A stretch of 64,000 nt of DNA from Rhodopirellula sp. (GCA_002690925.1 NZGD01000237.1:1-64000), one strand, 5' to 3'; numbered from the stretch's first letter, positions 1 through 8,970 are shown. Program-made: numbers and translations. Notes: generated from the letters alone by a model not told the origin.

Positions 1-42
1 ATTTGCCGTTCCTCATTTGCCGTTCCTCATTTGGCAGGTCAC
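1..42. repeat. Short direct repeat at the window edge
   Basis: The 14-base unit ATTTGCCGTTCCTC occurs twice head to tail (1-14 and 15-28). It is followed by a diverged third copy beginning ATTTGGCAGG at 29. The array may continue to the left, outside the window. Positions 43-246 hold no convincing gene. This is probably the upstream region of the DUF4432 gene or the 3' flank of an unseen gene. Confidence 0.6.
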
Positions 43-246
43 TTCACTCAGTAATTTGGGGATGTTTTTCGAAAAGCCGGCAATCGGCAAGGCTACTCGG
101 TAGCCAGCTTGCGACTTAGATGTTTTATTGACTGACAGCCTCGGGTACAAGAACGCGAGGAAAGTGTCTTTCTATTCCGCAAAAATAACCTTCGGGATTA
201 TCCCGAAGACCGAATTGAGCGTTACCACCAGTCCCACAATCACCTT

Positions 247-1425
247 ATGGCGACCAAATCCGCGACTCACCGTTCACTCGGATCCCGAGTTCCCAGCATT
301 GTCTGGGATCAAAATTCTCCGCTTTCAATGCAAATTGACACCCGCAAAGGGGAAATCAGCACGCGTCATGGACGATTTTCCGGGGGAGCAGCTGATCAAG
401 TGGAGGTGATTGAGGTCGATACCGGCGCGATTCGCGTCATGATTCTACCAACCCGAGGCATGTCAATCTGGAGAATGGAGGCCAGCGGAGTACGTTTTGG
501 TTGGCAATCTCCGATTTTTGGCCCTGTGCACCCCTCTCAGGTTCCCGTATTCGATTCCAGTGGAATTGGCTGGCTGGAAGGTTTTGACGAGCTGCTCGTC
601 CGATGTGGGCTGGAAAGTAACGGTGCCCCTGAACATGATGCTGAAGGAAACCTGATTCACCCGCTCCATGGGCGAATCGGCAATCTGCCCGCAGATTCCC
701 TGGCAATCGAGTACGACGAGGCGTCGGGAAGACTCGAAGTGATCGGCGAAGTTCTGGAATCACGTCTATTCTTCAAACGACTCCGACTACGCAGCCGAAT
801 TCGTTTTGAGGCAGGCAACGCCGAAGTTGCAATTCTGGACGATGTCACCAATGAACTCTCAAAACCAACGTCCATTCAATTGCTATATCACATCAATGTT
901 GGAGCACCCATTCTTGGCGAGGGTGCAAAGATCGAAGCACCGATTGAATCGCTTGCACCCAAAGACTCGCTCGCAGCCAGTGAAATGGAAACATGGAACG
1001 AATTTGGTGCGCCTGAAGAAGGTTACGCAGAGCGGGTCTACTTTGCACGGCTTCGGGCAGATGAATCGAGTGCGACTACAGCAATGCTCAAATCCGCGGA
1101 CGGCGAAAAAGGCCTAGGGGTTACCTTCAATGTAAATGGCTTGCCAAGATTCATTGTGTGGAAAAATACAGCCGCTGAAAGCGATGGTTATGTCACCGGG
1201 TTGGAACCGGCCACCAACTACCCCAATATTCGTTCATTCGAAGAGAAACAGGGTCGTACCGTTGAACTTGATGGTGGAGCGACGGCATCATTTCGCGTCA
1301 AGTTGATGCCTTTGACCACGGCAGAACAAGTCGATGACGTGTCACGTCAGATCCAGACTCTACAGGGTGATGAAGATCCGGAAATTCATCTTCAGCCGAG
1401 ACCCGGTTGGTCACCGGGTGCATGA
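247..1425 (+). CDS. DUF4432 family protein (aldose 1-epimerase-like fold)
   Basis: A 392-residue cytosolic protein with no signal peptide or membrane segment. The central part, with LPTRGMSIW near residue 67, then GFDELLVRCGLESNGAPE and later HPLHGRIGN, resembles DUF4432. That family is related to galactose mutarotase and usually acts on, or binds, a sugar; the substrate cannot be told from sequence. The late segment GLEPATNYPNIRSFE is also typical of these beta-sandwich proteins. The ATG at 247 lacks a clear ribosome binding site; an ATG at 328 is the alternative. It converges on the DUF3299 gene with only 33 bases between them, so no operon partner is visible downstream. The family call is fairly secure, the reaction is not. 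Confidence 0.8.
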   Translation: MATKSATHRSLGSRVPSIVWDQNSPLSMQIDTRKGEISTRHGRFSGGAADQVEVIEVDTGAIRVMILPTRGMSIWRMEASGVRFGWQSPIFGPVHPSQVPVFDSSGIGWLEGFDELLVRCGLESNGAPEHDAEGNLIHPLHGRIGNLPADSLAIEYDEASGRLEVIGEVLESRLFFKRLRLRSRIRFEAGNAEVAILDDVTNELSKPTSIQLLYHINVGAPILGEGAKIEAPIESLAPKDSLAASEMETWNEFGAPEEGYAERVYFARLRADESSATTAMLKSADGEKGLGVTFNVNGLPRFIVWKNTAAESDGYVTGLEPATNYPNIRSFEEKQGRTVELDGGATASFRVKLMPLTTAEQVDDVSRQIQTLQGDEDPEIHLQPRPGWSPGA

Positions 1426-1458
1426 CGGCACCCGATTGAAAAAACTTGAAACCGCGAT

Positions 1459-2097
1459 CTACTTCACCTTCACACCATCAATCTTGAAGATTGCGAAGTG
1501 GCTTGCGCCGCGTGGACCAACTCCATTGGGATACTTGTACTTTTCAGTATCGATCTTGAATTTGCCTTCGACGGTGACTGGTCGTGTCACAAAGTCCGTT
1601 GTCTTACCCGGTACCATTTCAACGATCACACAATCGAAGAGAGCTGCACCGGGGCCAAAACAGCATTCCTGATTATCCCTTACCAGCACGAACTGGTCGA
1701 TGTTGGTTTCCTTGAACAAGGTACTGGGCAGGATGTAACCCCGCAATTTGACCTTCACGCCATCGAGCTTCTTGATGTCGTCCGTCAACAACGCTGGTTT
1801 GAACTTGGCGTCTTTTTCAATCTTGAAGCTCAAATCATCAAAATTGATATCACCTTTGGCTCGCGCTGAGTCACTACTCTTGCGCACTTCAACCTTGGTT
1901 TTCGAGACAGGGTTTTCGCTGGTAGCTTGGGCAACACCATCAGTCTGCGGCTTGGCAGCAACCTCGCCTGCATCACTGGTTTTCGGGCTGGTCGTCTTTG
2001 GATCTTGCTGGGGATCTGTCAATGGCAGACTTGCCGCTTGTGAAACCACAACCAGAAGAACGGAGTACACGATCAAGGCGAAACGCAAAAGTCTCAT
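1459..2097 (-). CDS. Secreted DUF3299 protein
   Basis: A 212-residue protein when started at the ATG at 2097. That start begins directly with a signal peptide (MRLLRFALIVYSVLLVVVSQ); starts further upstream would add an arginine-rich leader before it. Residues 25-80 are a low-complexity Thr/Ser/Ala linker. The DUF3299 domain follows from about residue 85, with the family hallmark CCFG at 145-148 inside VRDNQECCFGPG. DUF3299 proteins are exported and of unknown function; the paired cysteines suggest metal or redox chemistry, which is inference. It is the last gene of a leftward set with another DUF3299 protein and a CPFC protein, so the two paralogues probably act together in the envelope. Confidence 0.75.
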   Translation of the reverse strand: MRLLRFALIVYSVLLVVVSQAASLPLTDPQQDPKTTSPKTSDAGEVAAKPQTDGVAQATSENPVSKTKVEVRKSSDSARAKGDINFDDLSFKIEKDAKFKPALLTDDIKKLDGVKVKLRGYILPSTLFKETNIDQFVLVRDNQECCFGPGAALFDCVIVEMVPGKTTDFVTRPVTVEGKFKIDTEKYKYPNGVGPRGASHFAIFKIDGVKVK

Positions 2098-2210
2098 GTG
2101 CTGGCTCGAAAGGGACCTGTTGCTGCAACGAAAGCCACGCCCTCGCTTTACTCCCCCAGTATACGCACAGGCAGGAGACAGCGCACACATCAAAATGAAC
2201 GCCGTCCGAC

Positions 2211-2885
2211 TCAGCGGATTTGATCGACTTTCATCTGATAGAACACGGTGTTGTCAAAATCAGTCACTTTCTGCGGGCCACGGTTAAGCGTGAAGGTGCC
2301 GGCCAGTTTCTTCTTCGTCAAACCGGCTTTCGTCGTTTGACCATTCAACAACCTGACTTCGATCATATCGCTACTCTTCGGCTGTCCTCCGAAGCAACAA
2401 GTCCCCAAATCAGGAACAAGGATAAATCGTTTCAGCAATCCGCTGCCTGAGGAAGGATGAATGTAGCCCTTCAAAAAAATGTCATTACCGTTGATCTCAA
2501 TTGCTTTTGAGCTCGGTTGGTCGACGGGTGAGTTGGAAGCCTGCTGCAATTCCCAGAAATGAACGCGTGTGTAGCCCTCTGGTACCTCGGTCAGGTAAAC
2601 GTAGCTGTGCAGACTGATGCCACCCAGGATGACAAGCAGATTCAAGACGATCCCCGTGAATGCAAGAGAGTGACCCGCAAATTCCTGAGGGAACCGTTTA
2701 ATCTTCGAGTATCCCGCGAAACCCAAGAACATGCCCACAAACGCCAAGCCCAAAAAAGCCCAAACAAAGAATCCCAACAAAGAAACGACGGCAAAGATGA
2801 CCGATGCTATCGCTGTCGTGCTTAAAGCACGGTAAGGAAATTCCTGCTCGTTAGAAGTGGAGCTTATCTCGATTTCAGCTGACAT
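2211..2885 (-). CDS. Membrane protein with DUF4190-like and DUF3299 domains
   Basis: A 224-residue protein. Two hydrophobic stretches (about residues 22-56 and 70-97) joined by GFAGYSKIKRFPQEFAG resemble the small DUF4190 membrane module. A DUF3299 domain follows and would lie outside the cytoplasm, with CCFG at 163-166 (LGTCCFGGQ). It therefore looks like a membrane-anchored version of the secreted DUF3299 protein just downstream, 113 bases away on the same strand. The ATG at 2885 is taken as start; no strong ribosome binding site is visible. Its function is unknown. The tandem arrangement suggests that the two domains form a pair or pass something between membrane and periplasm. Confidence 0.75.
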   Translation of the reverse strand: MSAEIEISSTSNEQEFPYRALSTTAIASVIFAVVSLLGFFVWAFLGLAFVGMFLGFAGYSKIKRFPQEFAGHSLAFTGIVLNLLVILGGISLHSYVYLTEVPEGYTRVHFWELQQASNSPVDQPSSKAIEINGNDIFLKGYIHPSSGSGLLKRFILVPDLGTCCFGGQPKSSDMIEVRLLNGQTTKAGLTKKKLAGTFTLNRGPQKVTDFDNTVFYQMKVDQIR

Positions 2886-2943
2886 TTTTCCATTTCACCA
2901 AGATGATCTTCGACATGTTGGCGACTCCTTCAGGACCCCAGGT

Positions 2944-4413
2944 CTATCCTTTGGCGGGCTGTGCCCCCCCGGAAAGCAGTAAGAACTGCACGATCATGAT
3001 GGTCGCCACGGCGAGACTCAGTACGTATCCCAACCGCCAAGAGTTCATTCCGTTTTTCAAAACGGGGTTCGGAGTGAGTGCAGTAGAGCCCAGCGCTGCT
3101 GTTGACAGTGCTGCAGGTGACAGTGCTGCAGTGGCCTGCCCTGGTTTTGCAAAAACGGACCTTTTATCTAATCCGAGTTCAGTCTCTTCACGATCAGAAT
3201 GCGCGTCACGTCCAGAAAACTTGCCCGCAGGACCTTGATCCACCGATGAACTGGAATCTGATTTACCAGCTTCGCGGCTGGGGACCGGAATTGAGAAGAA
3301 CGTATTGGCACGGCGGACACTCTCCGGGTCAATGGCTTCCAGCTTCTTCAATGCCTCCTTGGCTGCAGGCAGTGGGCAAGCGCGAAGATAGTTCACCACC
3401 GGTACACGCACCCAATTATTGTCGGGGTCTGCTTTGACGAACAAATCCACCAATCGATCGATCTGGCTCCAATCACTCCATCGCGCTAGATCGGGGATCA
3501 CCAAGTCAGCCAGATCTTTGCGATCTAGCACGTGATGCAACGATTCCACTAAAGCACTGCGCGGAAGCACATCGCCCTCGGTTCCATGGAACCGTACCGC
3601 CATGATTGCTGCATAGGTATCTGCATAGGGTGCCTTCTTGTTAGCCAGAAACAATTCATCGACCAAAGGCAAACCCTTTTCGCCAGCCAACGTGAGATAA
3701 CAGGCAATCAAAGCATCGAGTCCGCCACGAGTACTCTTCTGAGTGCTCCGGAGCATTTTCTCAAGGAACGGTAAATTTGTCTCGTCGCCACAAACACCGA
3801 GCATGGTCAAGTACAACCGCTTACGGTCGGTGGCCATTTCCGGATCGCCAATCCATTCAAGCAACTGCTTGCGATCCATTTCGGGACCAAGTTTTTTAAC
3901 AGCGTCATAGGGAGCAACTGCAAACTCATCGTAGGCATCACGTGCCAACATCGATTCTTCATCTTGCAGAAACTTATGATAAAAGCGCAATCGCTCGAGC
4001 GAATCATCTGGCAATTTCGTAATGTTTCCGATGTACTTTTCTGCTCTTTTACTGACAGGCAAACAGGACCATTGCAGGTCCGGGGGATCAACACCCGAGA
4101 GCATGAATCGACGCCCGATGCTCACTTCGCCGTAATAAATGGCTTTGACTTCCTGACCAACTTTAATCAGGTCAGCCCCCTTCAACACGACCTCAACTTT
4201 CATCAACACCTCACCCGTTTCTTTATTTCGGGTCGTGTCGTCTTGAAGCGATGTGGCGATGACAACGGCATCCATGGAACCCATTTCCTGCCGCAGTGTC
4301 TGTGACACAGCGTTGCAGAACGGACATGCTTCCGCGATCGAACCCGAAAAACTGCCGACAGCCAGCAGCAAGACAACAATGAGAGGTCGGATCGAAAATT
4401 GCGATACGAACAT
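2944..4413 (-). CDS. Exported CPFC-motif protein with helical repeats and C-terminal anchor
   Basis: About 489 residues from the ATG at 4413, which gives a clean signal peptide (MFVSQFSIRPLIVVLLLAVG). The mature N-terminus carries CPFC (residues 30-33), like a thioredoxin-type or metal-binding Cys pair. The middle (about 150-380) is built of short amphipathic helices and looks HEAT-like. A Ser/Ala/Thr-rich linker rich in AAL repeats follows, then a single transmembrane segment near the end (SLAVATIMIVQFLLL). The protein would sit on the outer face of the inner membrane. It begins the leftward set with the two DUF3299 genes, all carrying paired cysteines. I do not recognise a named family; a role in redox or metal handling is speculation. 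Confidence 0.65.
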   Translation of the reverse strand: MFVSQFSIRPLIVVLLLAVGSFSGSIAEACPFCNAVSQTLRQEMGSMDAVVIATSLQDDTTRNKETGEVLMKVEVVLKGADLIKVGQEVKAIYYGEVSIGRRFMLSGVDPPDLQWSCLPVSKRAEKYIGNITKLPDDSLERLRFYHKFLQDEESMLARDAYDEFAVAPYDAVKKLGPEMDRKQLLEWIGDPEMATDRKRLYLTMLGVCGDETNLPFLEKMLRSTQKSTRGGLDALIACYLTLAGEKGLPLVDELFLANKKAPYADTYAAIMAVRFHGTEGDVLPRSALVESLHHVLDRKDLADLVIPDLARWSDWSQIDRLVDLFVKADPDNNWVRVPVVNYLRACPLPAAKEALKKLEAIDPESVRRANTFFSIPVPSREAGKSDSSSSVDQGPAGKFSGRDAHSDREETELGLDKRSVFAKPGQATAALSPAALSTAALGSTALTPNPVLKNGMNSWRLGYVLSLAVATIMIVQFLLLSGGAQPAKG

Positions 4414-4881
4414 GCGATTTACCAAGGTGCAAGGGAATGGATGCAGGCTTTCGCTGCCTTTTAGCATCAAGTCTCATTCGATTATGAATCAATGATCAAC
4501 TCCGCTACCTCTGCAGATTGCAGGGGAGCTATCACATAATCATAGGTGGCGAAGATGGTTCATGAGAAGTCGTTCTATGGACGGGGGCACCGCTTCCGCA
4601 GAGTTTTCCCCGCATAATCCTCCCCTGAACGACTCAACCGATGCTACCCAACGTGCCGATACTGACGGTACGTCGGGTTGTGTTACCGAGTTTGCATGCG
4701 ATTTACGCCCAAAACAAGGCTGAGATTAGCACCATTGCAACGTTCGATCATCACGACAAGACAGCCGGACCTGACAGCTGATAACTCTTTGTAGCAGCCA
4801 ATTGCCCGGAATTAGCCAAAATATTCCCGCGATATTCGCCCCAGTGTGGCGAATTCGTACGTCTCGAGGGGGGACGCAGTG
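4414..4881. other. Divergent intergenic region (468 bp)
   Basis: This stretch separates the leftward CPFC/DUF3299 set from the rightward small secreted protein, so it should hold two divergent promoters. I see no RNA gene, convincing terminator or strong sigma-70 hexamer pair. The last part carries the strong ribosome binding site GAGGGGGG (4867-4873) of the next gene. Short open frames here are not supported by composition. Confidence 0.5.
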
Positions 4882-5205
4882 ATGCTTCGTCATCTTTTGA
4901 TCGCCGCCGTACTGTCATGCAGTTACGTCGCTCTGTCCGATAATGCTTCGGCTGACCAGCGGGCCTATGGCCGCGCTTGGGGTGGACAGTCCGATTTCCG
5001 CGACTGGAATCGGTTTTATCACTATCCGTACGTCTACTATCCCCAGAATTTCTGGGGACAGGAGTACTTTCGCAGCAGTGATAGCCTGTACCACAGGTAT
5101 CCGCCAGAAATGCGGATTCCCGTCTACAACAAGAAGTGGCACAACTATTATCCGAGCCACCGCCGATTCCATTCGGGTCACCATTTCATCTTAGATGTCT
5201 TTTAG
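4882..5205 (+). CDS. Small secreted Tyr/His/Arg-rich protein
   Basis: A 107-residue protein. The ATG at 4882 is chosen because GAGGGGGG lies 8 bases upstream and because MLRHLLIAAVLSCSYVALS then forms a complete signal peptide ending near NASA. The mature part (about 80 residues) is strongly enriched in Tyr, His, Trp and Arg (for example YHYPYVYYPQNFWGQ and NYYPSHRRFHSGHH) and has no cysteines. Similar short aromatic/His-rich exported proteins are common in planctomycetes, some annotated loosely as calmodulin-binding; I would not transfer that name. His-rich stretches could bind metal or associate with the cell surface. It stands alone between divergent and downstream genes. Confidence 0.7.
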   Translation: MLRHLLIAAVLSCSYVALSDNASADQRAYGRAWGGQSDFRDWNRFYHYPYVYYPQNFWGQEYFRSSDSLYHRYPPEMRIPVYNKKWHNYYPSHRRFHSGHHFILDVF

Positions 5206-5318
5206 ACATGATAGCGCGTCATCACACTCGGCTGATGAGTTCAAGCTGCTACCACTGGTGAAATTACCAGTCGGGTGTTTGCCTTTCATCACATCAAACG
5301 AGTTGGCTGGCGGGATTG

Positions 5319-6728
5319 ATGGTTTCTGGAAACGGGATTCGGCCGTTCGCACGGCTGCTGGATAAATCGAAGGCGTCCGTCTGGGCAATCAGTCCAGCTG
5401 GCAAGTTGATTTATCTATCTCCAAACTGCAGCCAATGGCTCGGATTCGACAGTGGCCTACTGTTGGACCGCAGTTCGATCGCTGGTGCGCCAATTTCAAA
5501 CGAGAAGTTGGATCTCATTGCAGCCGCCTTAGCGGCTCCAGCTGAACTGCAGCGTCGGGGTACAGCATCCCTGAGAATCTCGCCGCCGGCTTTGGAGCGT
5601 CACCGCCCGGAGGCTCGGGAGGTACGATTCATCAGGGTAGGAAATGAGAGTCCGGCCCTCATTTTGGCGATTGCGGGTGATTTCGATGATCGTCTACCCG
5701 AGCCCGAACTGAAAGATGCTGTTGCGATAAGACAACAGCTCGATTCGTGGCGAAAACGCCATGCTGCAACCACAATCAACATCACAGCCGGTACCTCAAA
5801 GCAAGCTGTACGCCTAAGGCGTCGTATTCAGGTGGCGGCATCGACACGAACCGATGTTGGCTTGTTCGGACCACCAGGTTCCGGTGGTGAATCCATCTTG
5901 CTGCGTATCCACGAGCTTTCAGCACCAAGTGAAAATCTCATCAACGTTGATGGACCACTGATGGACTCGGACCTGCTCGATGCAACCTTGATGCCCGCGC
6001 GTCATCAACTCTCAGAGAACAAGGATGCTCATGTCACCGCTCTGGTGCGTGGATTAGACGAAATGCCATTCGAAGCGCAACAGCGGTTAGCAGATCTGCT
6101 AGACACATTCTCAGGCCGTCTGAGGCTGCTCGCAAGTTGTGGATCGGAACTGATGGAACTGAACGCTCCCACGGATGACGTGATCAGTGAAAACCTGTCA
6201 TTCGAAGACGAGCGGGCCCGTGGACTGTGCTCACAAATGATAGATGTGATCAGCTCGCTGACCATGGTTAACCCACCACTGAGGCTACGAGTAGAAGATA
6301 TACCACTGATTGCCACAGCAATGCTTGATGCGCGATACGCTGCCGGCGAAGGTCCCGCCGAGAGGATCAGTCGAGCCGCTCTCGATGCGCTCGTAATTTA
6401 CCCGTGGCCTCACAACTTTAAAGAACTGGAAGATGCCATTGGACATGCGGCCCGAACTGCTACGGGAAGTGTGATTGCCTGTGAGCACTTGCCCTTGGCG
6501 ATTCGTTCCTACCAGCCCGGTTCCATTCCAAACCGTGCCAAACATTCAAAACTATCGCTCGATGATGCGATTCAACGATATGAACTGAGACTGATCAATG
6601 AAACTCTCCAAGCTGCTGACGGCAACCGTGCTGAAGCTGCACGACGACTCGGTATCAGCAGAGCACGCTTGATCCGACGCTTGGATGATCATTCCTCCGA
6701 CTCTCCGTCACCCAAAGAGTCCCGTTGA
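5319..6728 (+). CDS. Degenerate sigma-54-activator-like regulator (PAS-like, AAA-like, Fis HTH)
   Basis: A 469-residue protein from the ATG at 5319. Residues 10-60 resemble a PAS sensor (AISPAGKLIYLSPNCSQWLGF). Residues 180-385 follow the layout of a sigma-54 activator AAA+ domain. However, the Walker A loop reads GPPGSGGES (184-192), without the lysine, and no GAFTGA loop is present. A Walker B-like LVRGLDEM remains. The C-terminus is a Fis-type helix-turn-helix (GNRAEAARRLGISRARLIRR). Known activators need ATP and GAFTGA to open sigma-54 polymerase, so this protein probably works as a DNA-binding regulator without that activity (inference). It abuts the next gene with no gap, so the two are co-translated. 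Confidence 0.7.
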   Translation: MVSGNGIRPFARLLDKSKASVWAISPAGKLIYLSPNCSQWLGFDSGLLLDRSSIAGAPISNEKLDLIAAALAAPAELQRRGTASLRISPPALERHRPEAREVRFIRVGNESPALILAIAGDFDDRLPEPELKDAVAIRQQLDSWRKRHAATTINITAGTSKQAVRLRRRIQVAASTRTDVGLFGPPGSGGESILLRIHELSAPSENLINVDGPLMDSDLLDATLMPARHQLSENKDAHVTALVRGLDEMPFEAQQRLADLLDTFSGRLRLLASCGSELMELNAPTDDVISENLSFEDERARGLCSQMIDVISSLTMVNPPLRLRVEDIPLIATAMLDARYAAGEGPAERISRAALDALVIYPWPHNFKELEDAIGHAARTATGSVIACEHLPLAIRSYQPGSIPNRAKHSKLSLDDAIQRYELRLINETLQAADGNRAEAARRLGISRARLIRRLDDHSSDSPSPKESR

Positions 6729-7151
6729 ATGAATTGGTCTTTAATTGATCCAGGCGTCATTCGAACATGGATTATCTGTGAAACCGGTAGCCGATGGCTC
6801 GCGGCTGTACGCAGATTTGGCCCGGAAATGTTTCCAACAGACCTCATCCCGAAAGTCGCATCAGCAAGGCAAGACGAAATACTCGCGACCCTCAACCTGT
6901 CAGAACCCTCCATTGTTCTGCGGGAAGTCCGCCGAGATTCGCTCGCTGCCCATTGCGATTCACTCGCTCGATCCACTGCCAGCGACCCGCAGACACTGCA
7001 AATCATCGCCTGTCATCAGCTGACGCTGCGCGAACAATGGTGCCTGACCCCATTTCCAGTCGCAGCAATGATCCAGCATCCCGAAGAATTACCACGTTTG
7101 ACCCACATGATTCACCTCCACTTCGCAAGGTGGACCCAGTCAATAGACTAA
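6729..7151 (+). CDS. Hypothetical protein coupled to the degenerate regulator
   Basis: A 140-residue protein whose ATG directly follows the TGA of the regulator gene (zero gap), indicating translational coupling. It is soluble, with no signal peptide or membrane helix. It is fairly rich in Trp, Cys and His (IICETGSRWL, IIACHQLTLREQWC, MIHLHFARW). I recognise no family. The coupling implies a partner of the regulator, for example a ligand-binding or antagonist subunit, but that is inference. An overlapping frame is also open for much of this stretch; this frame is preferred because of the junction with the regulator. Confidence 0.5.
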   Translation: MNWSLIDPGVIRTWIICETGSRWLAAVRRFGPEMFPTDLIPKVASARQDEILATLNLSEPSIVLREVRRDSLAAHCDSLARSTASDPQTLQIIACHQLTLREQWCLTPFPVAAMIQHPEELPRLTHMIHLHFARWTQSID

Positions 7152-7368
7152 GGGTGTGGAATCTTCTGGGCAGGTGCCCTGAGAATTCGCAATGAAGCGT
7201 CGAGTGCTATGGCAAGTTTGCCACTACCGTGTTCTCAAAACCAAATCGTCTCTCAGTCTGTTCTTGACCTTCTGATTGGCTTTTTTCTGTGAAATACGAC
7301 CGCCTGCAAGGTTGCCCCTGCCGGAATCCCACAAATCGAAGTCCTCCAACAGCGTCACGAGACTGAAC

Positions 7369-8448
7369 ATGAGCCACTTGTCCCCCGAAACCGTCCGGAA
7401 CGCTATTTCCGATCATCCCGACCCGGAAACAGGACGTGGGTTGGATTCCATGGGTCAAATCAAGGATATCGTTGTTGATCAAAATAACGCGGCACTCACG
7501 ATAGGATTGACAAGCCACAGCGCACCCATGGCTGATGAACTATCTGACGCTTTAGAATCGAAAATCGTGGCAGCAGCACCGGGAAGCAAAGTCACGATCA
7601 CCTACGTCAACCATCCGCGGCCACCTGCTCGGATCGGACAAATCGCGTTAAAAGCGAAAAGCGTCATCGCTGTGGGTAGTGGCAAAGGAGGTGTCGGAAA
7701 GAGTACCGTCGCAGCGTCCTTGGCACTGACTCTAAGGCGATACGGTGCCAAAGTAGGACTGATGGATGCTGATGTTTATGGCCCAAGCATCCCTCAATTG
7801 CTGGGATTAACCGGTCGCCCTGCTATCACTGCGCAAAAACGAATTGATCCTATCAAACTCGATGGTGATCTTCCGGTCATGTCGATGGGATTCCTTGTCG
7901 AACCAGATCAGGCAGTCATCTGGAGGGGTCCAATGCTGCATGGATCAATCAACCAATTTCTCGGTGATACCGATTGGGGTGATTTGGACTACCTGATCAT
8001 TGATATGCCACCAGGTACCGGCGACGTTGCATTGACCCTATCACAAGCGCTTCCGCTGGCAGGCGCCGTCATCGTCTGCACTCCGCAAGAAGTTGCCCTG
8101 CTTGATGCAATCAAGGCTGTTAGCATGTTTCGTAAAGTTGAAATTCCAATTCTTGGAATGGTCGAGAACATGAGTGGCTTTCAATGCCCAGACTGTGGGA
8201 AAACGTATGATATTTTTGGCAAAGGTGGGGCGCGACAGAAAGCCGAGGAGCTCAACGTTCCTTTCCTCGGTGGACTGCCGATCGATATCACTCTGCGAAC
8301 CGCTGGTGATGAAGGAAAACTAGCGGATGTGATTCAGTCCAATGATGCCTCACGAGCACCATTCGATGCGATCTGCAAAGCAGTGGTACGTGAATTAGCC
8401 ATGCGGGCTGCCAATCAGCCAACCAAAGTGAGTTTACCGACTCTCTGA
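7369..8448 (+). CDS. apbC: Mrp/NBP35-family iron-sulfur carrier ATPase
   Basis: A 359-residue protein from the ATG at 7369, which begins at the usual start of the N-terminal MIP18/DUF59-like domain (about 1-95). The P-loop NTPase domain follows with the deviant Walker A SGKGGVGKST, then DADVYGPSIPQLLG and the family signature DMPPGTGDVALTLSQ. A C-terminal CPDCGK pair marks the site where a bridging 4Fe-4S cluster is held between two subunits. The family carries or inserts Fe-S clusters in the cytosol. A cysteine desulfurase further right could supply sulfur, but is not linked to it. The frame is open upstream to 7276, without a supporting start. Confidence 0.93.
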   Translation: MSHLSPETVRNAISDHPDPETGRGLDSMGQIKDIVVDQNNAALTIGLTSHSAPMADELSDALESKIVAAAPGSKVTITYVNHPRPPARIGQIALKAKSVIAVGSGKGGVGKSTVAASLALTLRRYGAKVGLMDADVYGPSIPQLLGLTGRPAITAQKRIDPIKLDGDLPVMSMGFLVEPDQAVIWRGPMLHGSINQFLGDTDWGDLDYLIIDMPPGTGDVALTLSQALPLAGAVIVCTPQEVALLDAIKAVSMFRKVEIPILGMVENMSGFQCPDCGKTYDIFGKGGARQKAEELNVPFLGGLPIDITLRTAGDEGKLADVIQSNDASRAPFDAICKAVVRELAMRAANQPTKVSLPTL

Positions 8449-8889
8449 TCAGCCTAGGACGATGTTTCTTTCAAGCATTGGACCTCCTTCGTAATCAACG
8501 CTGGCTTCCTAATCAACGCCGGCGGCGAATGCCAATGCTCGCCTTAAAAAAACATCTCATTGCTAGCAAGCGAGTGAGACAAAAGTCGATCATGCGGGGA
8601 ACAATTAAGCTCAGGCATGCAGCGTTTCACTCACCTGCGTCGAGGTGATTCTCTGTCCATAAGCTTCCGTTTCAGCATGGATTGCTAGCAATGGCAACCT
8701 TCGATAATTCAAGACGGATGCATTTTCAGCGTTGCTGCGCGATTTGCATTGGTTTCTCTCTGTAATTCTCATTAATTTTTTCCAAATAACCTGTGGATCG
8801 ATCTTAAACATCAGTGTCATCTGGATGGGATTGGGAATCAGCGAACGGATTGAATTGAAGCGTGAATGAGGATTTTTGTTGTGCGCATG
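8449..8889. other. Convergent intergenic region without a recognisable gene
   Basis: The ends of apbC (+) and the histone-like gene (-) face each other across more than 500 bases, long for a convergent gap in this window. It holds a direct repeat TAATCAACGC (two copies near 8492 and 8509) and two TTGCTAGCAA palindromes. A 69-codon open frame on the minus strand (8611-8820) has no ribosome binding site or family resemblance. A small RNA ending at the terminator at 8890-8931 is possible but unproven. Confidence 0.4.
8559..8692. repeat. Pair of TTGCTAGCAA palindromes
   Basis: The palindrome TTGCTAGCAA occurs at 8560-8569 and, extended to ATTGCTAGCAAT, at 8681-8692. The first copy lies in a larger imperfect hairpin (CTCATTGCTAGC...GTGAG). 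Two identical 10-base palindromes in one convergent spacer are unlikely by chance and could be protein-binding sites or part of a structured RNA. Confidence 0.45.
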
Positions 8890-8931
8890 AAAAAAGCCGT
8901 ATCGGAGCAGAGCCCTGACACAGCTTTTTTT
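8890..8931. terminator. Bidirectional rho-independent terminator
   Basis: AAAAAAGCCGTATC (8890-8903) pairs with GACACAGCTTTTTT (8917-8930), a 14-bp stem with two G-U pairs and a 13-base loop. Each strand ends in a run of at least six T. It terminates the leftward histone-like gene and would stop any rightward transcript from the apbC side. A second perfect hairpin, GTTCAGT-CGTA-ACTGAAC, lies next to it at 8942-8959. Confidence 0.8.
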
Positions 8932-8970
8932 ATTTGTAACGGTTCAGTCGTAACTGAACTGTGATGCAAC

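Noticed and set aside
1404..1430. Hairpin GGGTGC-GCACCC between the DUF4432 and DUF3299 genes as a terminator
   Set aside because: The stem is only six base pairs and there is no following T run.
8611..8820. 69-codon minus-strand open frame in the convergent spacer
   Set aside because: No ribosome binding site, no recognisable domain, and it contains one of the palindromes.
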